A stretch of 64,000 bases of DNA from Scandinavium sp051650185 (GCF_051650185.1 NZ_JBOFIN010000140.1:16094-80093), one strand, 5' to 3'. Shown: positions 1-9,490, counted from the stretch's first letter. Translations and numbers: made by a program. The notes: generated from the letters alone by a model not told the origin.

Positions 1-720
1 CTGATTCGCCGTATTCACGCGGTTCAGGGTTCCCCCTGCGCTGACACCTGTCTGCACGCGCTTGAACAGCTCATCGTGCACAGCCACCCGACGCACGCCG
101 TGGCGGTTTTTGATGATGAAGCCCGCAACCAGGGCTGGCGGCATCAGCGCCTGCCGGATTACAAAGCCGGACGTTCCCCAATGCCCGACGATCTGCATGC
201 TGAGATGGACGCCATCCGCAACGTCTTTGAGAAACGTGGCGTACGCTGCTGGGGTTCAGCAGGAAGTGAAGCAGACGATCTCGCTGCCACCCTCGCGGTG
301 AAAGTAGCAAGCGCAGGCCATCAGGCGACTATCGTTTCCACCGACAAAGGCTACTGCCAGCTGTTATCGCCGACCATTCGCATCCGTGACTACTTCCAGA
401 AACGCTGGCTGGACGCGCCGTTTATTGCCCAGGAGTTTGGCGTAAAGCCAGAGCAACTGCCGGACTACTGGGGGCTGGCGGGGATCAGCAGCTCGAAAGT
501 ACCTGGCGTAGCAGGCATTGGGCCGAAAAGTGCCACGGAACTGTTATCGCAGTTCGCAACGCTAGAAGCGCTGTATGAGCATCTGGATGACGTGCCGGAG
601 AAGTGGCGCAAAAAGCTGGCTGAGCATAAAGAGATGGCGTTTATCTGCCGGGAAGTGGCGACGCTACAGACGGATTTACAGCTGGACGGGAATTTGCAGC
701 AGTTGAGGCTGGCGAAATAA
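1..720 (+). CDS. xni: Flap endonuclease Xni (ExoIX), 5' end outside window
   Basis: This frame is open from base 1 and matches E. coli Xni from about residue 13, so roughly 12 codons lie upstream of the window. The 239 visible residues plus 12 give the usual 251. Xni is a DNA polymerase I 5'-nuclease-domain paralogue that binds flap DNA. Visible are the acidic segment FDDE, the EADDLAATLAVK metal-site region, STDKGYCQLL, and the helix-hairpin-helix region GLAGISSSKVPGVAGIGPKSA near residues 170-190. It is followed by a REP cluster and the convergent rlmM. The identification is secure by family resemblance. Confidence 0.95.
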   Translation: MIRRIHAVQGSPCADTCLHALEQLIVHSHPTHAVAVFDDEARNQGWRHQRLPDYKAGRSPMPDDLHAEMDAIRNVFEKRGVRCWGSAGSEADDLAATLAVKVASAGHQATIVSTDKGYCQLLSPTIRIRDYFQKRWLDAPFIAQEFGVKPEQLPDYWGLAGISSSKVPGVAGIGPKSATELLSQFATLEALYEHLDDVPEKWRKKLAEHKEMAFICREVATLQTDLQLDGNLQQLRLAK

Positions 721-726
721 CAACAC

Positions 727-826
727 TGCCCGGAGGCGCTGATTGCCCGGTGGCGGCTACGCCTTACCGGGCCTACAAACCGGGCCGACGGACTTGTAGG
801 CCGGGCAAACGAAGTGCCGCCCGGCA
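727..826. repeat. REP/BIME cluster between xni and rlmM
   Basis: GC-rich imperfect palindromes of the REP type (TGCCCGG...CCGGGC, GTAGGCCGGGCAA, GTGCCGCCCGGCA) alternate in opposite orientations between two convergent genes. This is the typical place for BIMEs, where they stabilise mRNA 3' ends and bind gyrase/IHF. Confidence 0.85.
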
Positions 827-831
827 ACAAA

Positions 832-1932
832 TCACCGCTCGTCGCGACGACCACCCACGGCGGCCCACATACGGCGCACGTGGACAGTCACTTCTTCACG
901 ATCGTGATAAAGCTGGCGAGCCTGAATCTGCGCCGCAATCCCATGCTCATCCAGCTGCGCCTGAATATACGCCAGATTCTGCGACACCTCTTCGTAGCGT
1001 TTTTTCATCGGCAGCTTGAGGTTAAAGATGGTTTCGCGACACCAGCCATTCACCAGCCACTGCGCCATCAGCGCGGCAACCTTCGCGGGTTTCTCGACCA
1101 TGTCGCATACCATCCATGAGATGTTGTTGCGCGTTGGGCGATAGCGGAAACCATCTTCACGCAGCCAGGTCACCTGCCCGGTATCCATCAGGCTTTGCGC
1201 CATCGGGCCGTTATCGACAGAGGAGACCCACATGTTGCGTTTCACCAGCTGATAGGTCCAGCCGCCCGGACACGCACCCAAATCAACCGCATACATGCCG
1301 TTCGCCAGACGCTCATCCCACTCATCGGCCGGAATAAACACGTGAAACGCCTCTTCCAGTTTCAGGGTCGAACGGCTTGGCGCATCAGACGGGAACTTCA
1401 GGCGTGGAATGCCCATATAGAACGGAGAGTTGTTGGTGGTCAGTGAATAGCCCACATAGCAACAGCCTGGCGCAATAAAGAACACGTGCACCACAGGCCG
1501 TTTCGGCGTTTCGTAGCCTGCCAGCACATTCACTTCACGAAGTGCAGCGCGCAGCGGCACGGTGAATTTGCGGCAGAACTTCATCAGCTCTTTGCTTTCG
1601 TTGGTGTCAGCCACTTCCACGCGCAAATCGCCGCCCTTCTCCACCACGCCTGTTAGCATTCCCACCACTGGCGTGATGCGGTCTTCCGGCGGCAGATCGG
1701 TTAACAGCTCGCAGGCCACAAACATCTGACGGGCGAAAATCAGCGAGGCAAACGGCAGCTCTTTAATCAGCTTCTCCGCTTCGCCTTCCTGATAGCACTC
1801 AAAAATCACATACCCCGAGTTGTCTTTTACTCGGGCAAAACCATAGACGCCAAGGCGCGATGCCTTGTCAGAAATCTCTGCTGCGCACTCTTTCTCAAAA
1901 CCCTGACGGCTGTAGAGGACAACCTTATTCAT
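832..1932 (-). CDS. rlmM: 23S rRNA 2'-O-ribose methyltransferase RlmM (C2498)
   Basis: The product is 366 aa, the same length as E. coli RlmM (YgdE). It methylates the 2'-O of C2498 in the 23S rRNA peptidyl-transferase region using SAM. The N-terminal half is THUMP-like. The C-terminal Rossmann methyltransferase domain carries the SAM motif DLGACPGGWTYQLV (about residues 221-234), and the later acidic and lysine motifs (MVCDMVEKP, FNLKLPMKKR) fit the K-D-K-type 2'-O-methyltransferases. Its start overlaps the end of ygdD by 8 bp, which indicates co-transcription and translational coupling. Confidence 0.96.
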   Translation of the reverse strand: MNKVVLYSRQGFEKECAAEISDKASRLGVYGFARVKDNSGYVIFECYQEGEAEKLIKELPFASLIFARQMFVACELLTDLPPEDRITPVVGMLTGVVEKGGDLRVEVADTNESKELMKFCRKFTVPLRAALREVNVLAGYETPKRPVVHVFFIAPGCCYVGYSLTTNNSPFYMGIPRLKFPSDAPSRSTLKLEEAFHVFIPADEWDERLANGMYAVDLGACPGGWTYQLVKRNMWVSSVDNGPMAQSLMDTGQVTWLREDGFRYRPTRNNISWMVCDMVEKPAKVAALMAQWLVNGWCRETIFNLKLPMKKRYEEVSQNLAYIQAQLDEHGIAAQIQARQLYHDREEVTVHVRRMWAAVGGRRDER

Positions 1933-2320
1933 GCGCGATACCTTTACGCTTTAAACGAATAGCGCCAATCAGCATCAGCACCCAACCGGCGAGGAAGCTA
2001 ACGCCGCCCACCGGAGTGACAAATGCCCACAGGCGTAAATGCGACAGCGCCAGACAATAAAGGCTGCCGCTGAATAATACGGTTCCCAGCGCCATAAACA
2101 CGCTGCTCCAGTAGAACCAGATGCTGATACGGCGCTGCATCGCCACCGCCAGCCCAAAAATCGCCAGCGTGTGAAACGCCTGATACTCAAGGCCGGTCTG
2201 GATCCAGCCCATCTCGACAACGCCGAGGGTTTTACTCAATACATGTGCCCCGAAGGCGCCCAGAGCAACAAAAACAAAGCCACTGATGGCCGCAAAAATC
2301 AGCATGAAGCGACTGGTCAT
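1925..2320 (-). CDS. ygdD: YgdD, DUF423 inner-membrane protein
   Basis: The 131-aa hydrophobic protein matches the DUF423 family. There are about four membrane segments: N-terminal FMLIFAAISGFVFVALGAFGAH, one near 45-65, one near 70-90, and one near 98-120. No biochemical role is established for the family. It lies between gcvA and rlmM as in E. coli and overlaps rlmM by 8 bp, so the two probably form one transcript. Confidence 0.93.
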   Translation of the reverse strand: MTSRFMLIFAAISGFVFVALGAFGAHVLSKTLGVVEMGWIQTGLEYQAFHTLAIFGLAVAMQRRISIWFYWSSVFMALGTVLFSGSLYCLALSHLRLWAFVTPVGGVSFLAGWVLMLIGAIRLKRKGIAHE

Positions 2321-2339
2321 GTCATTATCCTGAAGTCAT

Positions 2340-3257
2340 TTATTGTTCGTAACGGAAGCGAAATTTCTCTTGCTCGCTTGCCGCTTTCGCCAGTATCCAC
2401 TGCCGGAAAGCGGCTATTTTACCCAGTTCTGCCTGGCTGTCATGGCAAACGAGGTAAAACGCATTTTTGCTGACCAGAACATCATTAAACGGGCAAACCA
2501 AACGGCCTGCCTCAATTTCGGACTGCGCCATCACGTTGTTGGCCAGTGCGATCCCTTGTCCGTGGATTGCCGCCTGCAGCACCATGGCGCTGTGGCTGAA
2601 GATCGGTCCTTGTTGAACATTGATATGGTTTAAGCCCAACTGGCGCGTGTACGTCTGCCAGTCGCGGCGTGAAGCATCGTGCAATAAAGTATGTTGCGCC
2701 AGGTCAGCTGGTGTTTTCAACGCCTTATCGCCGGTTAACAGCAATGGCGAGCAAACAGGCAGCAAATATTCGGCGTACAGCTTCTCAACCCTCAGGCCCG
2801 GCCAGTTCCCCCGGCCATAAAAAATAGCCACGTCCACATCGTCCGCCAGCTTGTCTTCCTGACGGTCTACCGCCTGGATCCTGACGTCAATTCCCGGATA
2901 AGTTGAGTTAAAGCTTGCAAGCCGTGGCACCAGCCATTGAATGGCAAAACTGGGCAACATACTGACCGTCAGCGCCCCTTTTGCGCTTCGGGCCTGAAGT
3001 TTACGCGTTGCTTCGGTTAATTGCGAAAAGATCTCTTTGATGTCCTGAAAATAGCTCTGCCCTTCTTCAGTCAGCAACAGCGAACGGTTGCGACGACGAA
3101 AGAGCTTCAGGCCCAGGAAATCCTCAAGAGACTTGATCTGATGGCTCACCGCGGCCTGGGTGACGAAGAGCTCATCGGCGGCGCGAGTGAAGCTAAGATG
3201 ACGGGCGGCGGCATCAAATACACGTAATGCATTCAGAGGAGGTAAACGCTTCGACAT
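2340..3257 (-). CDS. gcvA: Glycine cleavage regulator GcvA (LysR family)
   Basis: The 305-aa LysR-type regulator has an N-terminal winged HTH (LNALRVFDAAARHLSF through AVSHQIKSLEDFLG, about residues 8-52) and a C-terminal effector domain. In E. coli, GcvA activates gcvTHP with glycine, represses it with purines via GcvR, and activates the divergent sRNA gene gcvB. That arrangement is kept here: the GcvB promoter lies about 100 bp from the gcvA start, and the AT-rich spacer 3258-3350 is the expected GcvA-binding region. Confidence 0.97.
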   Translation of the reverse strand: MSKRLPPLNALRVFDAAARHLSFTRAADELFVTQAAVSHQIKSLEDFLGLKLFRRRNRSLLLTEEGQSYFQDIKEIFSQLTEATRKLQARSAKGALTVSMLPSFAIQWLVPRLASFNSTYPGIDVRIQAVDRQEDKLADDVDVAIFYGRGNWPGLRVEKLYAEYLLPVCSPLLLTGDKALKTPADLAQHTLLHDASRRDWQTYTRQLGLNHINVQQGPIFSHSAMVLQAAIHGQGIALANNVMAQSEIEAGRLVCPFNDVLVSKNAFYLVCHDSQAELGKIAAFRQWILAKAASEQEKFRFRYEQ

Positions 3258-3351
3258 GATTGTTTTGGCTTAGATGTTAACTCGATTTAACAATTAGATT
3301 ACATCATGTAACCTATTAGTTTTTTTTATCTGAGCCATTATAAATTGTCCG

Positions 3352-3380
3352 TTGAGCTTCTACCAGCAAATACCTATAGT
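3352..3380 (+). promoter_or_regulatory. GcvB sRNA promoter
   Basis: A -35 TTGAGC (3352-3357) and a -10 TATAGT (3375-3380) are separated by 17 bp and end 6 bp before the expected GcvB first base at 3387. AT-rich sequence upstream toward gcvA is where GcvA binds in E. coli. Confidence 0.85.
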
Positions 3381-3386
3381 GGCGGC

Positions 3387-3593
3387 ACTTCCTGAGCCGG
3401 AACGAAAAGCTTTTTTCGGAATGCGTGTTCTGATGGGCTTTTGGCTTACGGTTGTGATGTTGTGTTGTTGTGTTTGCAATTGGTCTGGAGTTCAGACCTC
3501 GGTAGCAAGACTACCCCTTTTCACTTCCTGTACATTTACCCTGTCTGTCCATAGTGATTCAATGTAGCACCGCCGAATGCGGTGCTTTTTTTT
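3387..3593 (+). ncRNA. gcvB: GcvB small regulatory RNA
   Basis: The sequence begins ACTTCCTGAGCCGGAACG and continues almost base for base as E. coli GcvB, about 207 nt. It contains the GU-rich seed R1 (GTTGTGATGTTGTGTTGTTG, near 3450-3473) that pairs with many amino-acid and peptide transporter mRNAs with Hfq. It also has the conserved ACTTCCTGTACA region and a terminator hairpin CACCGCCGAATGCGGTG followed by eight T at 3586-3593. It is divergent from its activator gcvA. Confidence 0.97.
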
Positions 3594-3609
3594 GCTTTAA
3601 AATCAGCCG

Positions 3610-3837
3610 TTAGTTGTCCATTTCGACCATTTCTTTCACGTCGCTACGGTTGATTTGCTGCTTGTTACCATTGGCGTCTTTATAGGAAATCATACCGGTA
3701 TCGTTATCGGTTTGTGGCTTACCGTCGGCGATAATAGTACGACCGTCATTGGTATGCATCACGTAGTTCGGGCCCGAGCAGGCGCTCAGGGCAAAAGTCA
3801 GCATACAGGCAGAAATGATTGCGGCAGTCTTTTTCAT
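3610..3837 (-). CDS. ygdI: YgdI, DUF903 lipoprotein
   Basis: The 75-aa precursor has a lipoprotein signal peptide ending in LSAC (Cys20), followed by a small DUF903 beta-barrel-like domain with the family pattern YVMHTNDGRTIIADGKPQ and NGNKQQINRSDV. The function is unknown. A paralogue, ygdR, lies at 31742-31960. A purine-rich ribosome-binding site (AAGGAGAAG) precedes the ATG. Confidence 0.93.
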   Translation of the reverse strand: MKKTAAIISACMLTFALSACSGPNYVMHTNDGRTIIADGKPQTDNDTGMISYKDANGNKQQINRSDVKEMVEMDN

Positions 3838-4029
3838 GTTCTTCTCCTTTCAGCAATTCATGCTGGGTTTCGAGCTTCAATTAACAGGCTAAAACAGTCG
3901 CCTAACATAATTCAGCATAACGCACTACCCACGGTTCGCCACTCATCCCAGAAAATTCCGAGGGTTACGCCTGCCCTTGCCCTGCTGCAAAAATTGCGCG
4001 ACGATCGTCAGACTGGAATGAGGAAAACC

Positions 4030-5235
4030 ATGAACGCATTCAACCCGGCGCAGTTTCGCGCCCAGTTTCCGGCGCTGAGCGATGCCGGCGTCTATCTGGA
4101 CAGCGCCGCCACCGCGCTGAAGCCGCAGGCGGTTATCGATGCCAGCCATCAGTTTTACAGCCTGAGCGCGGGAAACGTGCACCGCAGTCAGTTTGCTGCC
4201 GCGCAAAAACTCACTGCTCGCTATGAAGCCGCGCGCGATCAGGTCGCGGCGTTGATTAATGCTCCGGATGGCAAGAACATCGTCTGGACTCGCGGCACGA
4301 CCGAAGCCATCAATATGGTGGCGCAGTGCTTTGCGCGCCCTCGCCTGCAGCCTGGCGATGAGATAATCGTCAGTGAGGCAGAACATCATGCCAACCTCGT
4401 TCCATGGTTGATGGTGACTGAGCAAACGGGCGCGCGTATCGTCAAGCTGCCCTTGGGTGCAGATCGCTTGCCCGACGTTGAGCAGCTTTCCTCATTGCTT
4501 AACAACAAAAGCCGTATTCTGGCGCTGGGCCAGATGTCGAACGTAACTGGCGGTTGCCCTGATTTGGCGCGCGCCATTCAGCTTGCTCATGCCGCAGGCG
4601 TGGTGGTGATGGTTGATGGAGCCCAGGGCATCGTTCACTTCCCTGCCGATGTACAAGCGCTGGATATCGATTTTTACGCCTTCTCCGGTCACAAGCTCTA
4701 TGGCCCAACAGGGATTGGCGCGCTGTATGGCAAAGCCGAATTGCTCTCAGAAATGACGCCGTGGTTGGGCGGCGGCAAGATGATCACCGAGGTGACCTTT
4801 GACGGGTTTAAAACGCAGCCCGTTCCCTATCGACTGGAAGCGGGAACGCCAAACGTAGCGGGCGTCATCGGGCTGAGTGCCGCACTTGAATGGTTGAATG
4901 AAACCGACATTGCGCAGGCTGAAACCTGGAGCCGCGGCCTGGCAACGCTGGCAGAAGAAGAGCTCGCCCGCCGACCAGGTTTTCGTTCATTCCGCTGCCA
5001 GGATTCAAGCCTGCTGGCCTTTGATTTCGCCGGTGTGCATCACAGCGACATGGTGACGTTACTCGCGGAATACGGCATCTCGCTCCGGGCAGGACAGCAT
5101 TGTGCTCAGCCACTGTTAGCCGCGCTTGGCGTGAAGGGTACCCTGAGAGCCTCATTTGCCCCTTATAATACCCAGGAAGACGTTCACGCGCTGATCAACG
5201 CCGTGGACCGCGCCCTTGAACTTCTGGTGGATTAA
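4030..5235 (+). CDS. csdA: Cysteine sulfinate desulfinase / cysteine desulfurase CsdA
   Basis: The 401-aa protein equals E. coli CsdA in length with the ATG at 4030. The frame stays open upstream to 3655, but that part shows no similarity, and GGAAAACC precedes this ATG. It is a class V PLP aminotransferase-fold enzyme that removes sulfur from cysteine or cysteine sulfinate. PLP lysine lies in FSGHKLYGPTGIG and the persulfide cysteine in RAGQHCAQP (near residue 358). It abuts csdE with no gap, and CsdE is its sulfur acceptor. Confidence 0.97.
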   Translation: MNAFNPAQFRAQFPALSDAGVYLDSAATALKPQAVIDASHQFYSLSAGNVHRSQFAAAQKLTARYEAARDQVAALINAPDGKNIVWTRGTTEAINMVAQCFARPRLQPGDEIIVSEAEHHANLVPWLMVTEQTGARIVKLPLGADRLPDVEQLSSLLNNKSRILALGQMSNVTGGCPDLARAIQLAHAAGVVVMVDGAQGIVHFPADVQALDIDFYAFSGHKLYGPTGIGALYGKAELLSEMTPWLGGGKMITEVTFDGFKTQPVPYRLEAGTPNVAGVIGLSAALEWLNETDIAQAETWSRGLATLAEEELARRPGFRSFRCQDSSLLAFDFAGVHHSDMVTLLAEYGISLRAGQHCAQPLLAALGVKGTLRASFAPYNTQEDVHALINAVDRALELLVD

Positions 5236-5679
5236 ATGACAAGCCCAGCCTTAGCCGGACATCCGTTCGGCACAACCCTGACTGAAGACGATTTACGACA
5301 GATTTTCGGCCCACTCACGCAGTGGGAAGACAAATACCGGCAGCTGATCCTGCTCGGCAAAAAGCTGCCTGCTCTGGCAGAAGAGCTGAAAGCTCAGGCC
5401 CAGGAAATTGCTGGCTGTGAAAATCGGGTCTGGCTCGGCCACACGCTGTCATCTAACGGGAAGCTTCATTTTTATGGGGACAGTGAAGGACGGATTGTGA
5501 GAGGCATGCTGGCAGTGTTACTGACCGCGATTGAAGGGAAGAGCGCGGAACAGCTTTTGTCGGCTGATCCGCTGAGCCTTTTTGATGAGCTGGGGCTTCG
5601 CGTGCAGCTTAGCGCATCCCGCAATCAGGGGCTGAATGCCCTGCGCGACGCAGTCATCGCCGCCGCGCAGAAGGCTTAA
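5236..5679 (+). CDS. csdE: Sulfur acceptor CsdE (SufE-like)
   Basis: The 147-aa SufE-family protein accepts persulfide sulfur from CsdA. Cys61 in EIAGCENRVWLG is the acceptor residue of the family. The ATG immediately follows the csdA stop, so translation is coupled. Its TAA shares bases with the stop codon of the convergent tcdA (5676-5679). In E. coli, CsdA, CsdE and TcdA (CsdL) form one sulfur-transfer network that supports the tRNA ct6A modification. Confidence 0.97.
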   Translation: MTSPALAGHPFGTTLTEDDLRQIFGPLTQWEDKYRQLILLGKKLPALAEELKAQAQEIAGCENRVWLGHTLSSNGKLHFYGDSEGRIVRGMLAVLLTAIEGKSAEQLLSADPLSLFDELGLRVQLSASRNQGLNALRDAVIAAAQKA

Positions 5680-6482
5680 GCCTGACGATCGGCTTTCGCC
5701 ATCATTTTCTTCAAAACATGGGACACCGCGACAAACCCGAACGTCGCGGTCACCATCGTCGCCGCACCAAATCCTGACGCACAGTCCATCCGTTTTGGCC
5801 CTTCGGCAGTGCTTTTCATCGCACATACCGTACCATCAGACTGCGGGTAAACCAGCGCTTCGGTGGAAAACACACAATCCACGCCAAGCTTGCCCTTACT
5901 GTTTTTCACCACGCCGAAATCATTCTTCAGGCGCTCGCGCAGTTTTGCCGCCAGCGGATCCTGAATCGTTTTCGCCAGATCGGCGACCTGGATCTGCGTC
6001 GGATCGATTTGCCCGCCCGCGCCACCGGTTGTCACCAACGGTACTTTGTAACGACGACAGTAAGAGATCAGCGCCGCTTTCGGCCGCACGCTGTCGATAG
6101 CATCGATGACATAGCTAAAGCCGGCCCCAAGATACTCAGCGACATTATCCGGCGTGACGAAATCATCAACCACCGTCACCTGGCACTCCGGGTTGATCTG
6201 ACGAATACGCTCCGCCATCACTTCCGCTTTCGCAAGCCCGACATTGCCGCCTAACGCGTGGATCTGGCGATTGGTATTGGTGACGCATACGTCATCCATA
6301 TCAATCAGCGTAATGGCGCCAATTCCCGTGCGTGCCAGCGCCTCTGCTGCCCATGACCCCACACCGCCAATGCCGACGACACAAACGTGTGCGTCAGCAA
6401 ACAGCTGCAGCGCCTTTTCACCATATAAACGTGCCGTGCCGCCAAACCGCTGGCGCCACGCATCGCTAAGTACAACTGACAT
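5676..6482 (-). CDS. tcdA: tRNA threonylcarbamoyladenosine dehydratase TcdA
   Basis: The 268-aa E1-like enzyme (ThiF/MoeB fold; formerly YgdL/CsdL) cyclises t6A37 to ct6A in tRNAs reading ANN codons, using ATP. The N-terminal nucleotide loop VVGIGGVGSWAAEAL (about residues 34-48) and the E1-type acidic residue region LIDMDDVCVTNTNRQ are visible, as are C-terminal cysteine segments including DCASGFGAA. It is convergent with csdAE and probably expressed separately, although functionally linked to CsdA and CsdE. Confidence 0.96.
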   Translation of the reverse strand: MSVVLSDAWRQRFGGTARLYGEKALQLFADAHVCVVGIGGVGSWAAEALARTGIGAITLIDMDDVCVTNTNRQIHALGGNVGLAKAEVMAERIRQINPECQVTVVDDFVTPDNVAEYLGAGFSYVIDAIDSVRPKAALISYCRRYKVPLVTTGGAGGQIDPTQIQVADLAKTIQDPLAAKLRERLKNDFGVVKNSKGKLGVDCVFSTEALVYPQSDGTVCAMKSTAEGPKRMDCASGFGAATMVTATFGFVAVSHVLKKMMAKADRQA

Positions 6483-6501
6483 AAAACCTCAAACGACGTG
6501 A

Positions 6502-7596
6502 TTAACCGCTAAAGACGTAACCGTTGCCCGCCCCACGCAATACCCAGACGCGACCGTAATGGTTATACCAACCCGCACGGTGTCCGGCATCCGGACCAAT
6601 CCCCTGGTAGATATCGAAGTGCTGGCCTTTAATTGCACCGCCCACATCCAGCGCGACCATCAGTCGCAGCTCGTAGTGACCGTTAAATTTACCGTTGTTA
6701 TCCAGCAGCGGGACTTCAGCCAGCAGCGTAGTGCCCGCCGGAATAATACTGCGATCGGAGGCGACAGACGCCCGGCCCACTAACGGAACAGCGCTCGCCC
6801 CTTTCACCGGTGCAAAAGATTGTGGTTTGAAGAACACGAAGGACTGGTTCTCTTCAAGCAAAGCACGCACTTCCGCTTCGCTGTGGGTTTCGCCCCAGTG
6901 ACGGATAACCTGCATCGACATATCTTCTTTCTTATACTCGCCGCGATCGACAAGCACCTTGCCGATACTGCGGTATGCCCAGCCGTTTTTACCCGCGTAG
7001 CTAAAGAAGTTCAGCGGCGAGCCGTCGCCGAAATCGATATAACCGCTGCCCTGCACGTCCATGATGAAGTTATCCATCAGGGAATTGCTGTAAGCCAGAA
7101 TGTACTTGTCGCTCAGCGCGCCTGCGTAGATTTCTGCGCGAGACGGCAGTCGACCGCGCTTCGGCGGCATGCGGTAGATTGGGTACTGGAACTCGCCCTG
7201 ACGCGTGTGTCGCGCTTCAATTACAGGCGTGTAGTAACCGGTGAACTGGACGTTGCCGTAGTTATCTGCACCCTGCATCTGCCAGGCATCAAGCCCGTAC
7301 TGCTTTAAGGTGCGCGTATCGCCACCGGCCTTAAGCCATTGCTGAACGGCACTGAACACAGCGCTTTGATTGCCATACAGGCGCGGCGATGCGTTACGAA
7401 TTTCATTGACCTGCTGCGCGAAGTCGCCCCCATTAATTGGAGCCCCTACGGCGTCAGGCTGGTTCACCAGGGAAAACTGGTTGGTGAGCTTTCCGTCATT
7501 ATATTGCTGACCGCGATCGGTCGGCTTTGATGAACAGGCGGCGAGTAACGCCATCATTGCCCCTGTTGCCAGATATTTTGCCCAACGTCCTTTCAT
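6502..7596 (-). CDS. mltA: Membrane-bound lytic murein transglycosylase A
   Basis: The 364-aa protein (E. coli MltA 365) cleaves peptidoglycan glycan strands to 1,6-anhydro-muropeptides at the outer membrane. The lipoprotein signal MKGRWAKYLATGAMMALLAAC places the lipid on Cys21. The MltA barrel domain is followed by a 3D domain whose aspartate motif is in ALDVGGAIKGQHFDIYQG (about residues 315-333). It lies next to the initiator tRNA cluster, as in E. coli. Confidence 0.96.
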   Translation of the reverse strand: MKGRWAKYLATGAMMALLAACSSKPTDRGQQYNDGKLTNQFSLVNQPDAVGAPINGGDFAQQVNEIRNASPRLYGNQSAVFSAVQQWLKAGGDTRTLKQYGLDAWQMQGADNYGNVQFTGYYTPVIEARHTRQGEFQYPIYRMPPKRGRLPSRAEIYAGALSDKYILAYSNSLMDNFIMDVQGSGYIDFGDGSPLNFFSYAGKNGWAYRSIGKVLVDRGEYKKEDMSMQVIRHWGETHSEAEVRALLEENQSFVFFKPQSFAPVKGASAVPLVGRASVASDRSIIPAGTTLLAEVPLLDNNGKFNGHYELRLMVALDVGGAIKGQHFDIYQGIGPDAGHRAGWYNHYGRVWVLRGAGNGYVFSG

Positions 7597-7751
7597 GGTT
7601 TCCCGTCTTCTTTATAGGCTGAATGCGTGATGAAGATAACAAACCGTCAGGGGTATTGAAATGTGATAACGTGCCACGCAGTCCATTTTGAACAAAAAAC
7701 AATCGACATGTTTTGTTTTTACCCACTCTTTATCATTTATGCAAAAAAGGG

Positions 7752-7779
7752 TTGCAACAAATCGTGACCCGCGTATAGT
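7752..7779 (+). promoter_or_regulatory. Promoter of the initiator tRNA operon
   Basis: A -35 TTGCAA (7752-7757) and -10 TATAGT (7774-7779), 16 bp apart, lie just before the first tRNA. The GC-rich discriminator GCGCTT after the -10 is typical of stable-RNA promoters under stringent control. Confidence 0.8.
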
Positions 7780-7792
7780 GCGCTTCCACGGA

Positions 7793-7869
<77 letters not shown>

Positions 7870-7919
7870 ATTAAAATATGATGTGTAAGGTTTACCTGAT
7901 GGAAGGGTAAACATTCGGA

Positions 7920-7996
<77 letters not shown>

Positions 7997-8044
7997 ACAC
8001 ATGATGAAGTAGAAGGTTTATCTGATTCACGGTAAACAAACGGA

Positions 8045-8121
<77 letters not shown>

Positions 8122-8236
8122 CTTCATCAAACACTAAGCACCTTAACGGGTGTTTTTTTGTATCTGAAATTCGCCCAGCCCAAAAAACAAACAAAAAAAT
8201 GACGCCTTCCGGCGCCATATTCTCTGATAATAATGC

Positions 8237-9490
8237 CTAACTGCGCCGTGCGAGCGTGGCCCCATCGGCAAAATAAGCTTTGATCCCCGCCAGTATCGAC
8301 TCAGCAACTTCCTGCTGAAAGGCCGCTGTTTTCAGTTTGCGCTCTTCTTCAACGTTACTGATGAAGGCCGTCTCGACCAGAATGGAAGGAATATCCGGTG
8401 CCTTCAGTACCGCAAACCCCGCCTGCTCCACCCGATTTTTATGCAGATTGTTGACCTTCCCGAGCTTACCCAGCACCGCTTTACCAAATTTCAGGCTGTC
8501 ATTGATGGTCAGCGACTGCACCATATCAAACATAGTGTGGTCGACGTAGCGATCGCCGCTCTTGCTCACCCCCCCGATCAAGTCAGAGGCGTTCTGAGTA
8601 TCGGCGAGGTATTTCGCAGCGGTACTTGTCGCACCTTTGGTCGAGAGCGCAAAAACAGAAGAACCGCTCGGCTGGCGGCTGGTAAAGGCATCCGCATGAA
8701 TCGAGACAAACAAGTCTGCGCGCTGCTTCTGCGCTTTCGCGACACGCACTTTCAACGGAATGAAAACATCCTCGTTGCGCGTCATGTACGCCTTCATGTT
8801 GCCTTCTTTGTCGATCAGCGCTTTCAGGCGGCGGCCAATTTGCAACACCACATCTTTCTCGCGAGTCCTGTATTTACCGACAGCGCCGGAGTCTTCACCC
8901 CCGTGCCCAGGATCAAGCATGATCACAATCGGCCTGTCGCGACCGGCTTTCCCCGGCTGTGGACCACTTTGCGCAGGCGGAACCTGCTTTTCCAGATCGC
9001 CTTTATTGTAATCTTCGAGCAGTGCCAGCAGCGGATCCTGCACTTCTGTTGCTGTGGAAGGGTAAAGATCCATCACCAGGCGCTCTTTAAAACCGGCGAC
9101 TGGTGCAAGCGCAAACAGCTGCGGCTTCACGTTTTGCTTCAGCTCAAACACCATCCTGACGGTTTGCGGATCAAACTGACCCACGCGCGCAGATTTAATG
9201 TAGGGATCGTCGCCACGAATCTGCGCCCCCATGCCTTTCAGCACCGAGTTCAGGTTGACGCCTTCGAGATCGACCACCAGCCTTTCAGGATTGCTCAATG
9301 CAAACTGCTTGTATTTCAGAACCTGGCTGGATTCCACCGTCACGCGGGTATAGGTCGACGACGGCCACACGCGGACCGCAACCACCTGACTCGCGGCGGC
9401 CAGTCCCACCTGGCTTACGCTGAGTAACCACATCGCCCCGGCCCCTTTTAATAAGCGACGGCGACTTAATCCTGACTGACTTCCAGACAT
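8237..9490 (-). CDS. amiC: N-acetylmuramoyl-L-alanine amidase AmiC
   Basis: With the ATG at 9490 the product is 417 aa, as in E. coli; an ATG eight codons upstream is open, but GGGAG sits correctly before 9490. The N-terminus carries a twin-arginine signal (SRRRLLKGAGAMWLLSVSQV). Then come an AMIN domain (about 45-165), which targets the division septum, and a zinc Amidase_3 domain with LDPGHGGEDSGAVG, the SIHADAF motif and the C-terminal ETAFISN glutamate. It splits daughter-cell peptidoglycan, normally activated by NlpD. It is divergent from argA. Confidence 0.97.
   Translation of the reverse strand: MSGSQSGLSRRRLLKGAGAMWLLSVSQVGLAAASQVVAVRVWPSSTYTRVTVESSQVLKYKQFALSNPERLVVDLEGVNLNSVLKGMGAQIRGDDPYIKSARVGQFDPQTVRMVFELKQNVKPQLFALAPVAGFKERLVMDLYPSTATEVQDPLLALLEDYNKGDLEKQVPPAQSGPQPGKAGRDRPIVIMLDPGHGGEDSGAVGKYRTREKDVVLQIGRRLKALIDKEGNMKAYMTRNEDVFIPLKVRVAKAQKQRADLFVSIHADAFTSRQPSGSSVFALSTKGATSTAAKYLADTQNASDLIGGVSKSGDRYVDHTMFDMVQSLTINDSLKFGKAVLGKLGKVNNLHKNRVEQAGFAVLKAPDIPSILVETAFISNVEEERKLKTAAFQQEVAESILAGIKAYFADGATLARRS

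Noticed and set aside
3655..4029. Upstream extension of csdA (125 extra codons)
   Set aside because: The frame is open by chance through the ygdI antisense region. Similarity begins at the ATG at 4030 and the total length then equals CsdA.
8441..9427. 328-codon plus-strand frame inside amiC
   Set aside because: It is the antisense of a high-GC coding gene. amiC is fully intact and explains the region.
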